From assembly GCA_018499985.2 (NCBI GenBank), contig JAHBAT020000014.1, positions 1-43,833 on the forward strand: 43,833 bases of DNA, read 5' to 3'. Every line of letters begins with the position of its first letter. Within the stretch, counting starts at the first letter, position 1. Under the pieces are notes generated by a model, which worked only from the letters and a program-made list of their open reading frames with translations, was not told where the DNA came from and did no database searches. Shown here one piece after another: positions 25,855 through 33,774 of the stretch. The stretch is from Candidatus Moraniibacteriota bacterium. Its GTDB lineage: Bacteria > Patescibacteriota > Minisyncoccia > Moranbacterales > UBA1568. A program made the position numbers and the translations under genes.

Positions 25855-26136
25855 TTATTTTACAGCTTCTTTCAAAGTTTTACCAGCAGTGAACTTAGGC
25901 ACTGTCATAGCAGGGATAGTAATTTTCGCCTTTGTCTGTGGGTTGATACCCTCACGTGATGCACGTTGTGAAACCTTAAAAGTTCCAAAACCAGTTAGGG
26001 TTACTTTGTTCCCCTTCTGAAGTTCACCAGTGATGACGTCGAGTGTGCATTCGAGAACTGCTTCTACATCTTTCTTAGAAAGATCAGTTTTGTCTACGAT
26101 TGCGTGTACGAGCATTTCGCGGTTTACGTTTTTCAT
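25855..26136 (-). CDS. HU-family nucleoid protein
   Basis: HU is a small DNA-bending dimer that compacts the chromosome. The 93-aa protein has the whole HU fold: helical N-terminus (LVHAIVDKTDLSKKDVEAVLE), the turn GNKVTLTGFGTF, the DNA-binding arm RASREGINPQTKAKITIPAMTVPKFTAGK, and a short last helix. The arm proline and basic residues are present. An IHF subunit is less likely because the gene stands alone and the arm matches HU better. An AGGTGA element stands 7 nt before the ATG, one of the few good Shine-Dalgarno sites here. The leader is long and carries a strong hairpin. Confidence 0.96.
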   Translation of the reverse strand: MKNVNREMLVHAIVDKTDLSKKDVEAVLECTLDVITGELQKGNKVTLTGFGTFKVSQRASREGINPQTKAKITIPAMTVPKFTAGKTLKEAVK

Positions 26137-26170
26137 GTTGTTTCACCTGCCTTTCTAGTTTAGTCTTTTC

Positions 26171-26227
26171 TTTTTTACTTCACTGCCCGAAAAAAATTTC
26201 AGGCAGGCGTACGCACCGAAGTAAAAA
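26171..26227 (-). promoter_or_regulatory. Large hairpin in HU leader
   Basis: The outer arms TTTTTACTTC (26171-26180) and GAAGTAAAAA (26218-26227) enclose an inner stem CTGCCCGAAA/TTTCAGGCAG (26183-26192 with 26197-26206, one G-U in RNA). A small palindrome, GCGTACGC, adds a third arm. No T-tract follows the inner stem on the minus strand, so it is not a plain terminator. It ends about 35 nt before the HU start and may protect or regulate the mRNA. Confidence 0.65.
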
Positions 26228-26284
26228 GTGAAAGTACAAGTTGTTTATACAATCCTTTTTTGGAGGATGTACCCTCCTGCACTG

Positions 26285-26313
26285 ATATTAAGCCTTTTTT
26301 AGAGAATACGCAA
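26285..26313 (-). promoter_or_regulatory. Candidate promoter for HU
   Basis: TTGCGT (26313-26308), a 17-nt spacer and TAATAT (26290-26285) on the minus strand. The predicted leader is about 140 nt. The 26137-26427 gap holds this promoter, the hairpin, a short GGAGG/CCTCC stem (26262-26277) and the RNase Y terminator. Confidence 0.55.
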
Positions 26314-26378
26314 GAGATAAGCCATTTTTTATCCACAGACCTTATCTAAGCCATTTTTTGCAAAAAATTTTTTAATAA

Positions 26379-26411
26379 AAAACTGACGCTCTTTTTCGGA
26401 GCGTCAGTTTT
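26379..26411 (-). terminator. rny terminator
   Basis: The perfect 13-bp arms AAAACTGACGCTC (26379-26391) and GAGCGTCAGTTTT (26399-26411) lie 16 nt past the rny stop. Confidence 0.92.
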
Positions 26412-26427
26412 GTTTTTGTATCCTCTC

Positions 26428-27945
26428 TTAGCGAGCGTACTCGACAGCACGCGTCTCACGAAAGACATTGACTTTGATTTCACCAGGGAACTTAAGTTCC
26501 TCTTCGATTTTCTTGGCAATATCACGAGCCAATTTCATAGCACCATAATCATCTGTCTTCTCTGGATTGACGAAGATACGCACTTCACGTCCAGCCTGGA
26601 TAGCATATGACTTCTCTACCTCTGGAAAGGTATTGATGAGAGCCTCGAGCTCCTGGAGGCGCTTGATATACTTCTCTGCCGTTTCCTTGCGAGCTCCTGG
26701 ACGAGCTGCCGACAAGGCGTCTGCTGCCGTCACTATAAAAGCTTCAATTGTTTGGTGAGGATATTCATCATGATGACACTTCATAGCGTCGATGACGTTT
26801 TGACCCACACCGAATTTTTCCAAAATACGCATACCAATCTTGACGTGCGTACCTTCAATTTCATGGTCTACTGCCTTACCAATATCATGAAGTAGCCCTG
26901 CTTTCTTAGCGCAAGTAACATCTGCTCCAAGTTCAGCAGCCAAAGCTCCAGCCAGATATGACACTTCTAATGAGTGTAGAAGTACGTTTTGCTTGTAGCT
27001 ATAGCGATAGCGTAGTCTTCCGAGGATATAGAGGAGTTTCGGGTGAAGTCCAGCGATACCAGCATCAAACGCTGCTGCATCTCCTGCTTCTTTGATTTTC
27101 TGATCAAGTTCTTTCTTGGCCTCCTCCACTGCTTCTTCGATGCGAGCTGGATGAATACGTCCATCTGACACCAGTTTCTCTAGAGCGATACGGGCAATCT
27201 CGCGACGCACAGGATCAAAGCCAGAAATAATCACTGACTCTGGAGTATCATCTACGATAAGCTCTACTCCAGTCTCTTTCTCTAGGGCACGGATGTTACG
27301 ACCTTCTTTTCCGATAATCTTACCTTTCACTTCGTCAGAAGGAATAGATACAGTGGTAGTCGTAAACTCAGAAACATGTGAGCGAGAGTATTTATGAATA
27401 ATCGTCGCCATGATATTGAGCGAGCGCTTTTCGAGTTCCTCATGAGCATCGTGCTCCAAGCGAGTCATACGCTTCACGAGAGCCTCCTTACTCTCTTCTT
27501 CGACAAGACGTAGTAATTCCTCGGCCGCCTGCTCTTTGCTCAAACTAGAAATCTCAGCGAGCTTACGCGCTTCTTCAGCCCGAAGTTCTTCGCTTTCTTT
27601 TTGAATTTCCTTGATCATCTCAGCTTTTTCGAGCAAACGACGCTTCTCGTTGTCTACGCTTTTGTGCTGCTCTTCCAGTTGTACTTCTCTTTTTTCAAGA
27701 CGATCTTCTTGATTGTTGAGTTTTTCTTGACGTTGCTTTTCTTCCTTTTTAGCTTCCTCAAGAATCTGTAGAGCTTCTTTTTTGGCATCAAGCGTAATAG
27801 TCTCAACTTGCTTCTCAGCTTTTTCGAGAATACGAGCCGCCTGAGCCTCAGCGGTATTGAGCTGCTTTTTGGCTAAATTCTGACGAATGACGTAACCCAA
27901 AAGGAGACCGGCTCCTAGGGCGATTAATCCCATTAAAAAATCCAT
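26428..27945 (-). CDS. rny: Ribonuclease Y
   Basis: RNase Y is a membrane-anchored endoribonuclease that starts mRNA decay. The 505-aa protein has a single N-terminal membrane helix (about residues 3-21), a long coiled coil (about 25-175) and a KH domain with [15 protein letters not shown]. An HD domain follows, in which [12 protein letters not shown] carries the metal-binding His-Asp pair and KCHHDEYP follows. The length is typical. It has its own promoter divergent from gpmI and a leader of about 180 nt, so its mRNA offers room for self-regulation. Confidence 0.97.
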   Translation of the reverse strand: MDFLMGLIALGAGLLLGYVIRQNLAKKQLNTAEAQAARILEKAEKQVETITLDAKKEALQILEEAKKEEKQRQEKLNNQEDRLEKREVQLEEQHKSVDNEKRRLLEKAEMIKEIQKESEELRAEEARKLAEISSLSKEQAAEELLRLVEEESKEALVKRMTRLEHDAHEELEKRSLNIMATIIHKYSRSHVSEFTTTTVSIPSDEVKGKIIGKEGRNIRALEKETGVELIVDDTPESVIISGFDPVRREIARIALEKLVSDGRIHPARIEEAVEEAKKELDQKIKEAGDAAAFDAGIAGLHPKLLYILGRLRYRYSYKQNVLLHSLEVSYLAGALAAELGADVTCAKKAGLLHDIGKAVDHEIEGTHVKIGMRILEKFGVGQNVIDAMKCHHDEYPHQTIEAFIVTAADALSAARPGARKETAEKYIKRLQELEALINTFPEVEKSYAIQAGREVRIFVNPEKTDDYGAMKLARDIAKKIEEELKFPGEIKVNVFRETRAVEYAR

Positions 27946-28125
27946 AAGTGTGAATACACCGTATGGAACAAGCTGAGAGAAAAAAGACGCTCAAACAAAC
28001 CCTTTTACACTTTCTGGGCACTACTGACTGAAAAGGTTTTGAAGTTGAATGAATGAAGTTTCACAAAAATGAATGAATGTTCTCTTGTTTATTCCAAACA
28101 GGTGCGATATGAGTAAATTACCTGC
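27946..28125 (-). other. Long 5' leader of rny
   Basis: This is about 180 nt from the predicted start to the rny ATG, with no ORF. On the minus strand AAAACCTTTT (28040-28031) can pair with AAAAGGGTTT (28006-27997) with one bulge. GGTGC/GCACC near the 5' end forms a second stem. Two copies of a TGAATGAATGA-type repeat (28046-28057, 28069-28079) lie between. No known element was recognised. Confidence 0.45.
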
Positions 28126-28131
28126 ACCCCC

Positions 28132-28161
28132 ATCATAGCTCGTAAGAAAGCCTTTTGTCAA
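28132..28161 (-). promoter_or_regulatory. Promoter for rny
   Basis: TTGACA (28161-28156), an 18-nt spacer and TATGAT (28137-28132) on the minus strand. The -35 box overlaps the plus-strand gpmI -35 box (28155-28160) by five bases. Confidence 0.75.
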
Positions 28162-28183
28162 AGGCCTTACTCGGTGCTAAAAT
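28155..28183 (+). promoter_or_regulatory. Promoter for gpmI
   Basis: TTGTCA (28155-28160), a 17-nt spacer and TAAAAT (28178-28183). The predicted start near 28190 leaves a leader of about 22 nt without a Shine-Dalgarno site. Confidence 0.75.
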
Positions 28184-28211
28184 AGCCTTACTAACACTAA
28201 TACAAACAAAA

Positions 28212-29777
28212 ATGCTTCGTCCGCTTGTCCTCGTAGTCCTCGATGGCTGGGGCCTGAGTAACAGTACTCAGGGAAACCCTATCCGTGAAGCCACTCTACC
28301 GACTTTTGACACCCTCAATCGCTACTATCCCATGACTACCCTGCAGGCATCGGGTATTTCTGTAGGATTGCCTTGGAATACCGCTGGTAATAGCGAGGTG
28401 GGCCATATGACCATGGGCGCTGGACGAGTAATCTACCAAAACCTCCCCCGTATCTCTCTTGCCATTCAAGATGAAAGCTTCTTCAAAAATGAGATTTTGC
28501 TCGAAGCTATGGAAAAGGCTAAGGCCGGTGGCAAGAAACTCCACCTTATGGGGCTTGTCAGTACCGGTAGTGTCCACGCTCACCGTGATCACATTACTGC
28601 TCTCCTACAGATGGCCAAGCAGGCTGGTCTGACAGATGTATTTCTTCACGCCTTTACCGATGGACGCGACTCAGCGCCTACTTCTGGTATCGCAGCTATC
28701 AAAGAAGTTATCCGAGAAATGCAGGTCATGGGTGTTGGCAAACTTGCCAGTCTTTCTGGTCGCAACTACTCCATGGATCGCAACAACAACTGGGAACGTA
28801 TCGCCAAAACCTACAAGATGCTCACTGAGGGTATTGGAGACCAAACCGAAGATCCCCTCCTCTACCTAGAACATTCCTATACCCAAAACATCACCGACGA
28901 ATACATCGAGCCTACCTGCGTCACCAAGGACGGTAAGCCGCTTGCTCTTATCGAGGATGGTGATTCAGTTATTTTCTTTAACTTCCGTGAAGATCGTGCC
29001 CGCGAACTTACAAAGGCCTTTGCTTTGGATAACTTTGATGGTTTCAGTCGTCAAAAGAAAAATATTTTCTTTGTTACCCTCACAGAATATGAGCAACATC
29101 TTGGAGTACCAGTTGCTTTTGCTCCAGAAAATATCACTGGTAGCCTCGGAGAAGTACTCTCGCAATACGAAAAAACACAGCTTCGTCTCGCTGAGACAGA
29201 AAAATATGCTCACGTTACCTACTTTTTCAACGGTGGAACCGAAGAAGCTTTTCCTAATGAAGACCGAGTCCTTATTCCGTCACCTACTGTTGCCCACTTC
29301 GATGAAATTCCTGAGATGAGCTCTCCTCAAATTACCGAAGCCCTTGTCAAAGCAATTATGAGTAGCAAATACGACTTTATCCTGGTCAACTATGCCAACC
29401 CAGATATGGTAGGCCATACTGGCAACGAACAGGCTTCCATTGAAGCTGTCGAAGCGACTGACAAAAGTCTTTCTATCGTTATTCCAGCCGTCATCAAAGC
29501 TGGTGGGGCTATGATTATCACTGCCGACCACGGCAATGTCGAAGAAGTAACCCGTATCGCTACTGGTGAAGTGGACACCGAACACTCCACCAATCCTATT
29601 CCTCTGTGGTACATCACTCCAGATAACCAGCGAGAAAAAACCGCCGACCAAATGATGCGCGAGCAAAACCAGGTCAATGGTCTCCTCTCTGATGTCGCCC
29701 CTACCGTACTCGAGATCATGGACATTCCCAAGCCGACCGCTATGAACGGCACAAGTCTCTTAGAACTCTTGAAGTAA
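28212..29777 (+). CDS. gpmI: 2,3-bisphosphoglycerate-independent phosphoglycerate mutase
   Basis: This manganese enzyme interconverts 3- and 2-phosphoglycerate in glycolysis. The 521-aa protein has metal site LVVLDGWGL, the phosphoserine loop TAGNSEVGHMTMGAGR, substrate loop DGRDSAPTSG, NFREDRARELTKAF, NYANPDMVGHTG, and ADHGNVEE with the second set of metal ligands. All catalytic blocks are present, so it should be active. I chose the ATG at 28212 (MLRPLVLVVLDGWG). The frame continues upstream to a TTG at 28155, but that TTG is part of the promoter. It is a single gene with its own terminator, convergent with clpP. Confidence 0.98.
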   Translation: MLRPLVLVVLDGWGLSNSTQGNPIREATLPTFDTLNRYYPMTTLQASGISVGLPWNTAGNSEVGHMTMGAGRVIYQNLPRISLAIQDESFFKNEILLEAMEKAKAGGKKLHLMGLVSTGSVHAHRDHITALLQMAKQAGLTDVFLHAFTDGRDSAPTSGIAAIKEVIREMQVMGVGKLASLSGRNYSMDRNNNWERIAKTYKMLTEGIGDQTEDPLLYLEHSYTQNITDEYIEPTCVTKDGKPLALIEDGDSVIFFNFREDRARELTKAFALDNFDGFSRQKKNIFFVTLTEYEQHLGVPVAFAPENITGSLGEVLSQYEKTQLRLAETEKYAHVTYFFNGGTEEAFPNEDRVLIPSPTVAHFDEIPEMSSPQITEALVKAIMSSKYDFILVNYANPDMVGHTGNEQASIEAVEATDKSLSIVIPAVIKAGGAMIITADHGNVEEVTRIATGEVDTEHSTNPIPLWYITPDNQREKTADQMMREQNQVNGLLSDVAPTVLEIMDIPKPTAMNGTSLLELLK

Positions 29778-29783
29778 AAAAAC

Positions 29784-29812
29784 AAAAAAGACCTCCAAGT
29801 GAGGCCTTTTTT
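29784..29812. terminator. Bidirectional terminator, gpmI / clpP
   Basis: AAAAAAGACCTC and GAGGCCTTTTTT close a 5-nt loop with one A-C mismatch. Convergent genes end at 29777 and 29824. Confidence 0.88.
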
Positions 29813-29823
29813 ATACTCTTTTT

Positions 29824-30405
29824 TTACTTTACGATTTTGTCTACGATACCATACTTGAGAGCTTCTTCAGCCGACATATAGTAGTCACGCTCTGTGTCTT
29901 GCTCAATCTTGGTAATCTTTTGACCGGTATGCTTAGCAAGTATCTTATTGAGGCGGTCACGAGTCTTTAGGATATGACGTGCCTGAATATCAATTTCTGT
30001 AGCTTGTCCCTGAGCACCTCCCAAGACCTGATGAATCATGACTTCAGCATTGGGGAGAATCATCCGCTTACCCTTTGCTCCAGCGGCGAGTAAGAGTGAA
30101 GCGGCCGAAGCGGCCATACCCATACAGATAGTCTCTACCGGGGCTTTGACATACTGCATAGTATCATAAATAGCCAGGGCTGATGTCACCTGCCCTCCCG
30201 GTGAATTGATATACATCTTGATATCTTCTTTGGAGCTCTCAGATTCCAGGAAAAGAAGCTGTGCTATGACAGCATTAGCGACATCATCGTTTATCGGTGT
30301 ACCAATAAAAATAATCCGGTCCTTCAAAAGACGTGAATAAATATCGTAGGCACGCTCTCCTTGAGGAGATTTTTCTACAACCATAGGAACAAGAAAATTT
30401 TTCAT
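29824..30405 (-). CDS. clpP: ATP-dependent Clp protease proteolytic subunit
   Basis: ClpP forms the double-ring serine protease chamber that works with ClpX or ClpC ATPases. The 193-aa protein has the catalytic triad: Ser in [10 protein letters not shown], His in [10 protein letters not shown], and Asp in [16 protein letters not shown]. The oxyanion strand ([18 protein letters not shown]) is intact. It is the last gene of the nusA-ppa-tig-clpP unit, 31 nt after tig. The tig-clpP order is conserved in many bacteria, where clpX often follows. Here clpX is absent and the convergent gpmI gene follows. Confidence 0.98.
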   Translation of the reverse strand: MKNFLVPMVVEKSPQGERAYDIYSRLLKDRIIFIGTPINDDVANAVIAQLLFLESESSKEDIKMYINSPGGQVTSALAIYDTMQYVKAPVETICMGMAASAASLLLAAGAKGKRMILPNAEVMIHQVLGGAQGQATEIDIQARHILKTRDRLNKILAKHTGQKITKIEQDTERDYYMSAEEALKYGIVDKIVK

Positions 30406-30436
30406 ACGGTTATTTTAAATCAATTTAACTTACTCT

Positions 30437-31729
30437 TTACTTTACTTCTTCAAGATATTCTAAGGTCTTGCGGTTTTGCAATTGCTCTTGGACAACAGCG
30501 TACAAACGTGGAAGATCAATCTTTTTTTCAGCCTCTTCTACATTTTTGTAGTACTGCATTGTTTTGTTCATTTCTTCTTCGATTTCTTCTGCTGTCGGTT
30601 TGATATCAGCATCCTTGGCTACAGCCTGAAGCACAAGCTCAGCACCAATACGCTTCTTAGCCTGCGGTGTCCATTCCTTCTTTACCTCTTCTTCTGTCTT
30701 ACCCATACGAGTGAGATAGTCTGAGAAGACAATACCCATCATTTCAGCCTGTGAAGCAAATTCACGAAGCATACGATTTTCTTCTTCGAGCACCAAGCTC
30801 TCTGGATACTCAAAACTTACTCCCTCAAGAAGGGTATCGAGAATTTTAGTACGACGTTCTTCTTTAGCTTTCGCTTTTTGTTCCTCAAGAATCCCTGTCT
30901 GGATATTTTCCTTAAGTGAAGCAAGTGTCTCAAAGTTTCCGACCGTCTTAGCAAATTCATCATCGAGCTCTGGAGTTTGTTTTTCTTGAACGGCTCGTAC
31001 TACCACCGTAAACTGAGCCTCTCTTCCAGCAAGATGCTTCGCGTGGTATTCAGCTGGAAAACTAAGCGTGAAGGTTTTTTCTTCACCAGCTTCCATATCA
31101 ATCACCTCATCTTCAAAGCCAGGGATAAAAGTATTACTTCCGAGTACGAGCGGATGATTTTCGCTTTTTCCGCCTTCAATCACTACACCGTCTTGCATAA
31201 CAGTAAAATCTACCAATACCGTGTCACCTTCTTTGGCGCCACGAGCTACCGTGATAAGAGGAGCGCGCATCTCAGCGATACGCTTGAGCTCTTCATCCAC
31301 TTCGCTGTCAGCTACTGTCACTGGATTTTTGTCAGCTTCTTGATTGATTTTCTTTACGGCCTTTTTCCAGTCTGTAAGAGTAACCTCTGGCATCACATCT
31401 GTCTCTACCATGTATACCAAATCTTCTCCTTCTTTGAAGTTTTTGAGGTCTACGGCTGGGTGACCAATTGCCTCAATCTTCTCTTGATTAAGTACCTTTG
31501 GATAACTATGGCCCACAGCATGCTCAGCAGCTTCTGCCAAAATAGCTTCACGGCCAAAACGCTGCTCTACGACATCCTTTGGCACTTTCCCTTTACGGAA
31601 CCCTGGAAGCTTTACATTTTTGGCCATACTTTCCGCAGCATGATCAATTTCTTTTTGCCATTCAGCCCAAGGCAAAGTAACAGTAATTGCCATACGAGAA
31701 GCTGGGAGTAATTTCTTGTCTACATTCAT
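30437..31729 (-). CDS. tig: Trigger factor
   Basis: Trigger factor is the ribosome-bound chaperone and prolyl isomerase that meets nascent chains. The 430-aa protein starts with the ribosome-binding domain, whose signature is GFRKGKVPKDVVEQRFG. An FKBP-type isomerase domain follows (GDTVLVDFTVMQDG, then LGSNTFIPGFEDEVIDM and AEYHAKHLAGREAQF). The C-terminal helical chaperone arms end in LEYLEEVK. I chose the ATG at 31729 (MNVDKK), 22 nt after the ppa stop. The longer frame to 31786 overlaps ppa and adds a hydrophilic stretch unlike the family. Confidence 0.97.
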   Translation of the reverse strand: MNVDKKLLPASRMAITVTLPWAEWQKEIDHAAESMAKNVKLPGFRKGKVPKDVVEQRFGREAILAEAAEHAVGHSYPKVLNQEKIEAIGHPAVDLKNFKEGEDLVYMVETDVMPEVTLTDWKKAVKKINQEADKNPVTVADSEVDEELKRIAEMRAPLITVARGAKEGDTVLVDFTVMQDGVVIEGGKSENHPLVLGSNTFIPGFEDEVIDMEAGEEKTFTLSFPAEYHAKHLAGREAQFTVVVRAVQEKQTPELDDEFAKTVGNFETLASLKENIQTGILEEQKAKAKEERRTKILDTLLEGVSFEYPESLVLEEENRMLREFASQAEMMGIVFSDYLTRMGKTEEEVKKEWTPQAKKRIGAELVLQAVAKDADIKPTAEEIEEEMNKTMQYYKNVEEAEKKIDLPRLYAVVQEQLQNRKTLEYLEEVK

Positions 31730-31751
31730 AGCGCAGGTTCGGTTAGAGATA

Positions 31752-32285
31752 CTAATTAGTGGGAAACTTTTCTTGATACAAGCCAAGTGACTTGATCACA
31801 GCAGCATGCGCTGCTTCGCGACCCTCAATGCCATTGATAACGACACTTTTCCCTTCGATAGTTTTGTAAGTTTCTAAGAAGTGCTGGATTTCTTTTACAG
31901 TGTGTGGATTGACATCAGCTAGGTCTTTGACTCCTTCCCAGCGTGGATCGTTTTTAGGTACAGCAATCACTTTATCATCACCTTCACCGCCATCAATCAT
32001 ATGAATGACAGCCACTGGACGAGCCTCTACAAGAATGCCTGGAAAAAGAGGATTGGTAGTAAGAAGAATCACGTCCAATGCATCACCGTCTTCCCAAAGA
32101 GTCTGTGGTACAAAGCCATAGTCAAACGGATAATCTTGAGCAGTCTTCATAGCTCGATCAAGTTTGATAAGACCAGTTTCCTTGTCTATTTCATACTTAT
32201 TTTTTGAGCCTTTTGGAATTTCTACAATCACATTGATAATTTCTGGGAGATTTTTTCCAGAAGAGATTTCGTGCCAAAGATTCAT
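31752..32285 (-). CDS. ppa: Inorganic pyrophosphatase (family I)
   Basis: The enzyme splits pyrophosphate to phosphate and so pulls biosynthetic reactions forward. The 177-aa protein has the family I core: VIVEIPKGSKNKYEID, DYPFDYGFVPQTLWEDGDALDVIL with the metal-binding Asp cluster, and IDGGEGDDKVIAVPKNDPRW with further Asp and Lys residues. The length is typical for a cytoplasmic soluble PPase. It lies between nusA (33 nt) and tig (22 nt) with no terminator on either side. Confidence 0.97.
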   Translation of the reverse strand: MNLWHEISSGKNLPEIINVIVEIPKGSKNKYEIDKETGLIKLDRAMKTAQDYPFDYGFVPQTLWEDGDALDVILLTTNPLFPGILVEARPVAVIHMIDGGEGDDKVIAVPKNDPRWEGVKDLADVNPHTVKEIQHFLETYKTIEGKSVVINGIEGREAAHAAVIKSLGLYQEKFPTN

Positions 32286-32318
32286 AAATTTTTAGTATTA
32301 CGTATTTAGAAGTAAGTA

Positions 32319-33584
32319 TTAAGCTTCTGTTTCTTCTTCGCCTGAAAGAGATTCAATATCTTCAGATGTAGCCTCCAAAGCTTCTGCCTCTGCCTCTACT
32401 ACAGGCTCATCATTACTCACCACGTCAAGCTTCCAGCCTGTAAGCTTGGCAGCGAGACGGACGTTTTGTCCGCGCTTACCAATAGCCAGTGAAAGCTGGT
32501 CATGAGGTACAGTCACTACAGCGCGCATTTCATCCTCAAAGAGTTCTACTCCGAGCACCTTGGCTGGAGAAAGGGCAGCGCTGATGAACTTACTTGCATC
32601 TTCACTCCATTCGATAATATCAATTTTTTCACCACCAAGCTCATCGATAATAGCCTGGACACGAGTACCTTTCTGACCAACACATGATCCAATTGGATCT
32701 ACTCCTTCTTCGCTTGTAGCTACTGCAATTTTGGTACGACTACCTGCTTCACGAGAAATAGCTTTGATCTGGACAGTACCGGTAAATATTTCTGGCACTT
32801 CAAGCGTAAAGAGGTGTTCTACCATAGCTGGATTAGCACGAGACAAGAGAAGTCCTGGACCTTTAGTGTCTGACTCTACGCGTACGAGAAATACCTTTAA
32901 GTGCTGGCCTACACGATAGTTCTCACCTTCAATCTGCTCTGATGGAAAAAGAATACCTACTGATTTTCCAAGATCTACAAAAACATTGCGACCTTCGACA
33001 CGCTGCACAATACCATTGACCACCTGTCCTTCTTTTTCTTTGTACTCTTCAAACATTGTCTCTCGCTCAGCTTCACGAATACGCTGAATGATGACCTGCT
33101 TAGCAGTCTGAGCTGCTACACGACCAAAAGTATCCTGACTTTCAAGTTCGAGCTCTACAAAATCACCAAGCTTATATGACTTCTTGATTTTCTTGGCATC
33201 CTCGAGAGTAATATCGCGCTCACGATTAAAGCGAGGGAGCTTACCTTCTTCTGTATCAAACTCCTCACGAGCCACCTCTACTCCTTCCTCTTCTTCTGTC
33301 TCCTCTACAAATTCACGAGTAGTTTCATCTACTACTTCTTTGACCAAGAAAAAATCTGCGGCCTTAGCTACTTCATCAAAACGAGCCTTAATAACCTGAC
33401 CCTTCTTACCGTAGTCCTTCTTATACGCAGCAGCGAGTGCAGCTTCGACTACTTCCAATACTTTCTCTTTTGAGAGACTCTTCTCGTCAGCAATTTGCAT
33501 GACCGCGCTTCCAAATTCTCCAAGGCGCCCAGAGAGACTGCTCTGATCGTCGTTTTCTTCTTCTTGTACTATTTTCTTTGCCAT
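32319..33584 (-). CDS. nusA: Transcription factor NusA
   Basis: NusA binds RNA polymerase and modulates pausing, termination and antitermination. The 421-aa protein has the N-terminal polymerase-binding domain (ending about residue 140). An S1 domain follows (about 175-245, GIVQRVEGRNVFVDLGKSVGILFPSEQ), and then two KH domains (DPIGSCVGQKGTRVQAIIDELGGEKIDII and VVTVPHDQLSLAIGKRGQNVRLAAKLTGWKLDVV). An acidic tail ends it. An insertion rich in acidic residues sits in the N-terminal domain (VEETEEEEGVEVAREEFDTEEG region, about 88-112). It heads the nusA-ppa-tig-clpP operon, not the usual rimP-nusA-infB order. A terminator-like hairpin stands in its own leader. Confidence 0.97.
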   Translation of the reverse strand: MAKKIVQEEENDDQSSLSGRLGEFGSAVMQIADEKSLSKEKVLEVVEAALAAAYKKDYGKKGQVIKARFDEVAKAADFFLVKEVVDETTREFVEETEEEEGVEVAREEFDTEEGKLPRFNRERDITLEDAKKIKKSYKLGDFVELELESQDTFGRVAAQTAKQVIIQRIREAERETMFEEYKEKEGQVVNGIVQRVEGRNVFVDLGKSVGILFPSEQIEGENYRVGQHLKVFLVRVESDTKGPGLLLSRANPAMVEHLFTLEVPEIFTGTVQIKAISREAGSRTKIAVATSEEGVDPIGSCVGQKGTRVQAIIDELGGEKIDIIEWSEDASKFISAALSPAKVLGVELFEDEMRAVVTVPHDQLSLAIGKRGQNVRLAAKLTGWKLDVVSNDEPVVEAEAEALEATSEDIESLSGEEETEA

Positions 33585-33633
33585 AGTCTTTTATTAAATT
33601 GTCTATAATGAGTTACATTTACTTGATTTGAGT

Positions 33634-33660
33634 AAAAAAAATGGCCCGCTTGCGCGCACC
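33634..33660 (-). terminator. Terminator-like attenuator in nusA leader
   Basis: On the minus strand GGTGCGC (33660-33654), loop GCAA and GCGGGCC (33649-33643) form a hairpin with one G-U and one G-G mismatch. An A and eight T's follow (33641-33634). It lies between the predicted nusA promoter and the nusA start. A further outer pairing, GAGTAAA with TTTACTC (33677-33671 with 33636-33630), extends the stem. Confidence 0.65.
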
Positions 33661-33684
33661 GTAATCACTCTTTACTCTGTATCT

Positions 33685-33713
33685 ATATTACTCTCAAAAT
33701 AGCTTTTTGTCAA
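33685..33713 (-). promoter_or_regulatory. Promoter for nusA operon
   Basis: TTGACA (33713-33708), a 17-nt spacer and TAATAT (33690-33685) on the minus strand. The predicted start near 33678 leaves a leader of about 94 nt containing the terminator-like hairpin. Confidence 0.8.
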
Positions 33714-33738
33714 CCCAAAAGGCTTATACAAAAGAAAA

Positions 33739-33769
33739 GCGGCGGGTTCCCATTAGGGTTCCCGCCGCC
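33739..33769 (-). terminator. Terminator of GC-rich island operon
   Basis: GCGGCGGG (33739-33746) pairs with CCCGCCGC (33761-33768). A 2x2 internal loop and CCC/GGG lie inside, and TTTTC follows on the minus strand. The hairpin is far more GC-rich than the others in the window and belongs to the island. Confidence 0.8.
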
Positions 33770-33774
33770 AAGCC

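Noticed and set aside
26329-26337. DnaA-box-like TTATCCACA in an AT-rich gap
   Set aside because: Only one box is present, dnaA is not nearby, and another chance copy lies inside the solute-binding gene (42486-42494). This is not enough for an origin.
28046-28079. TGAATGAATGA direct repeats as operators upstream of rny
   Set aside because: They are simple 4-base slippage repeats inside the leader, and spacing and sequence do not suggest a protein site.
30977-31711. 244-codon plus-strand frame
   Set aside because: It is antisense to trigger factor, with low-complexity Phe/Ser-rich translation and no promoter. The same applies to 12435-13004 (antisense to rpoB).
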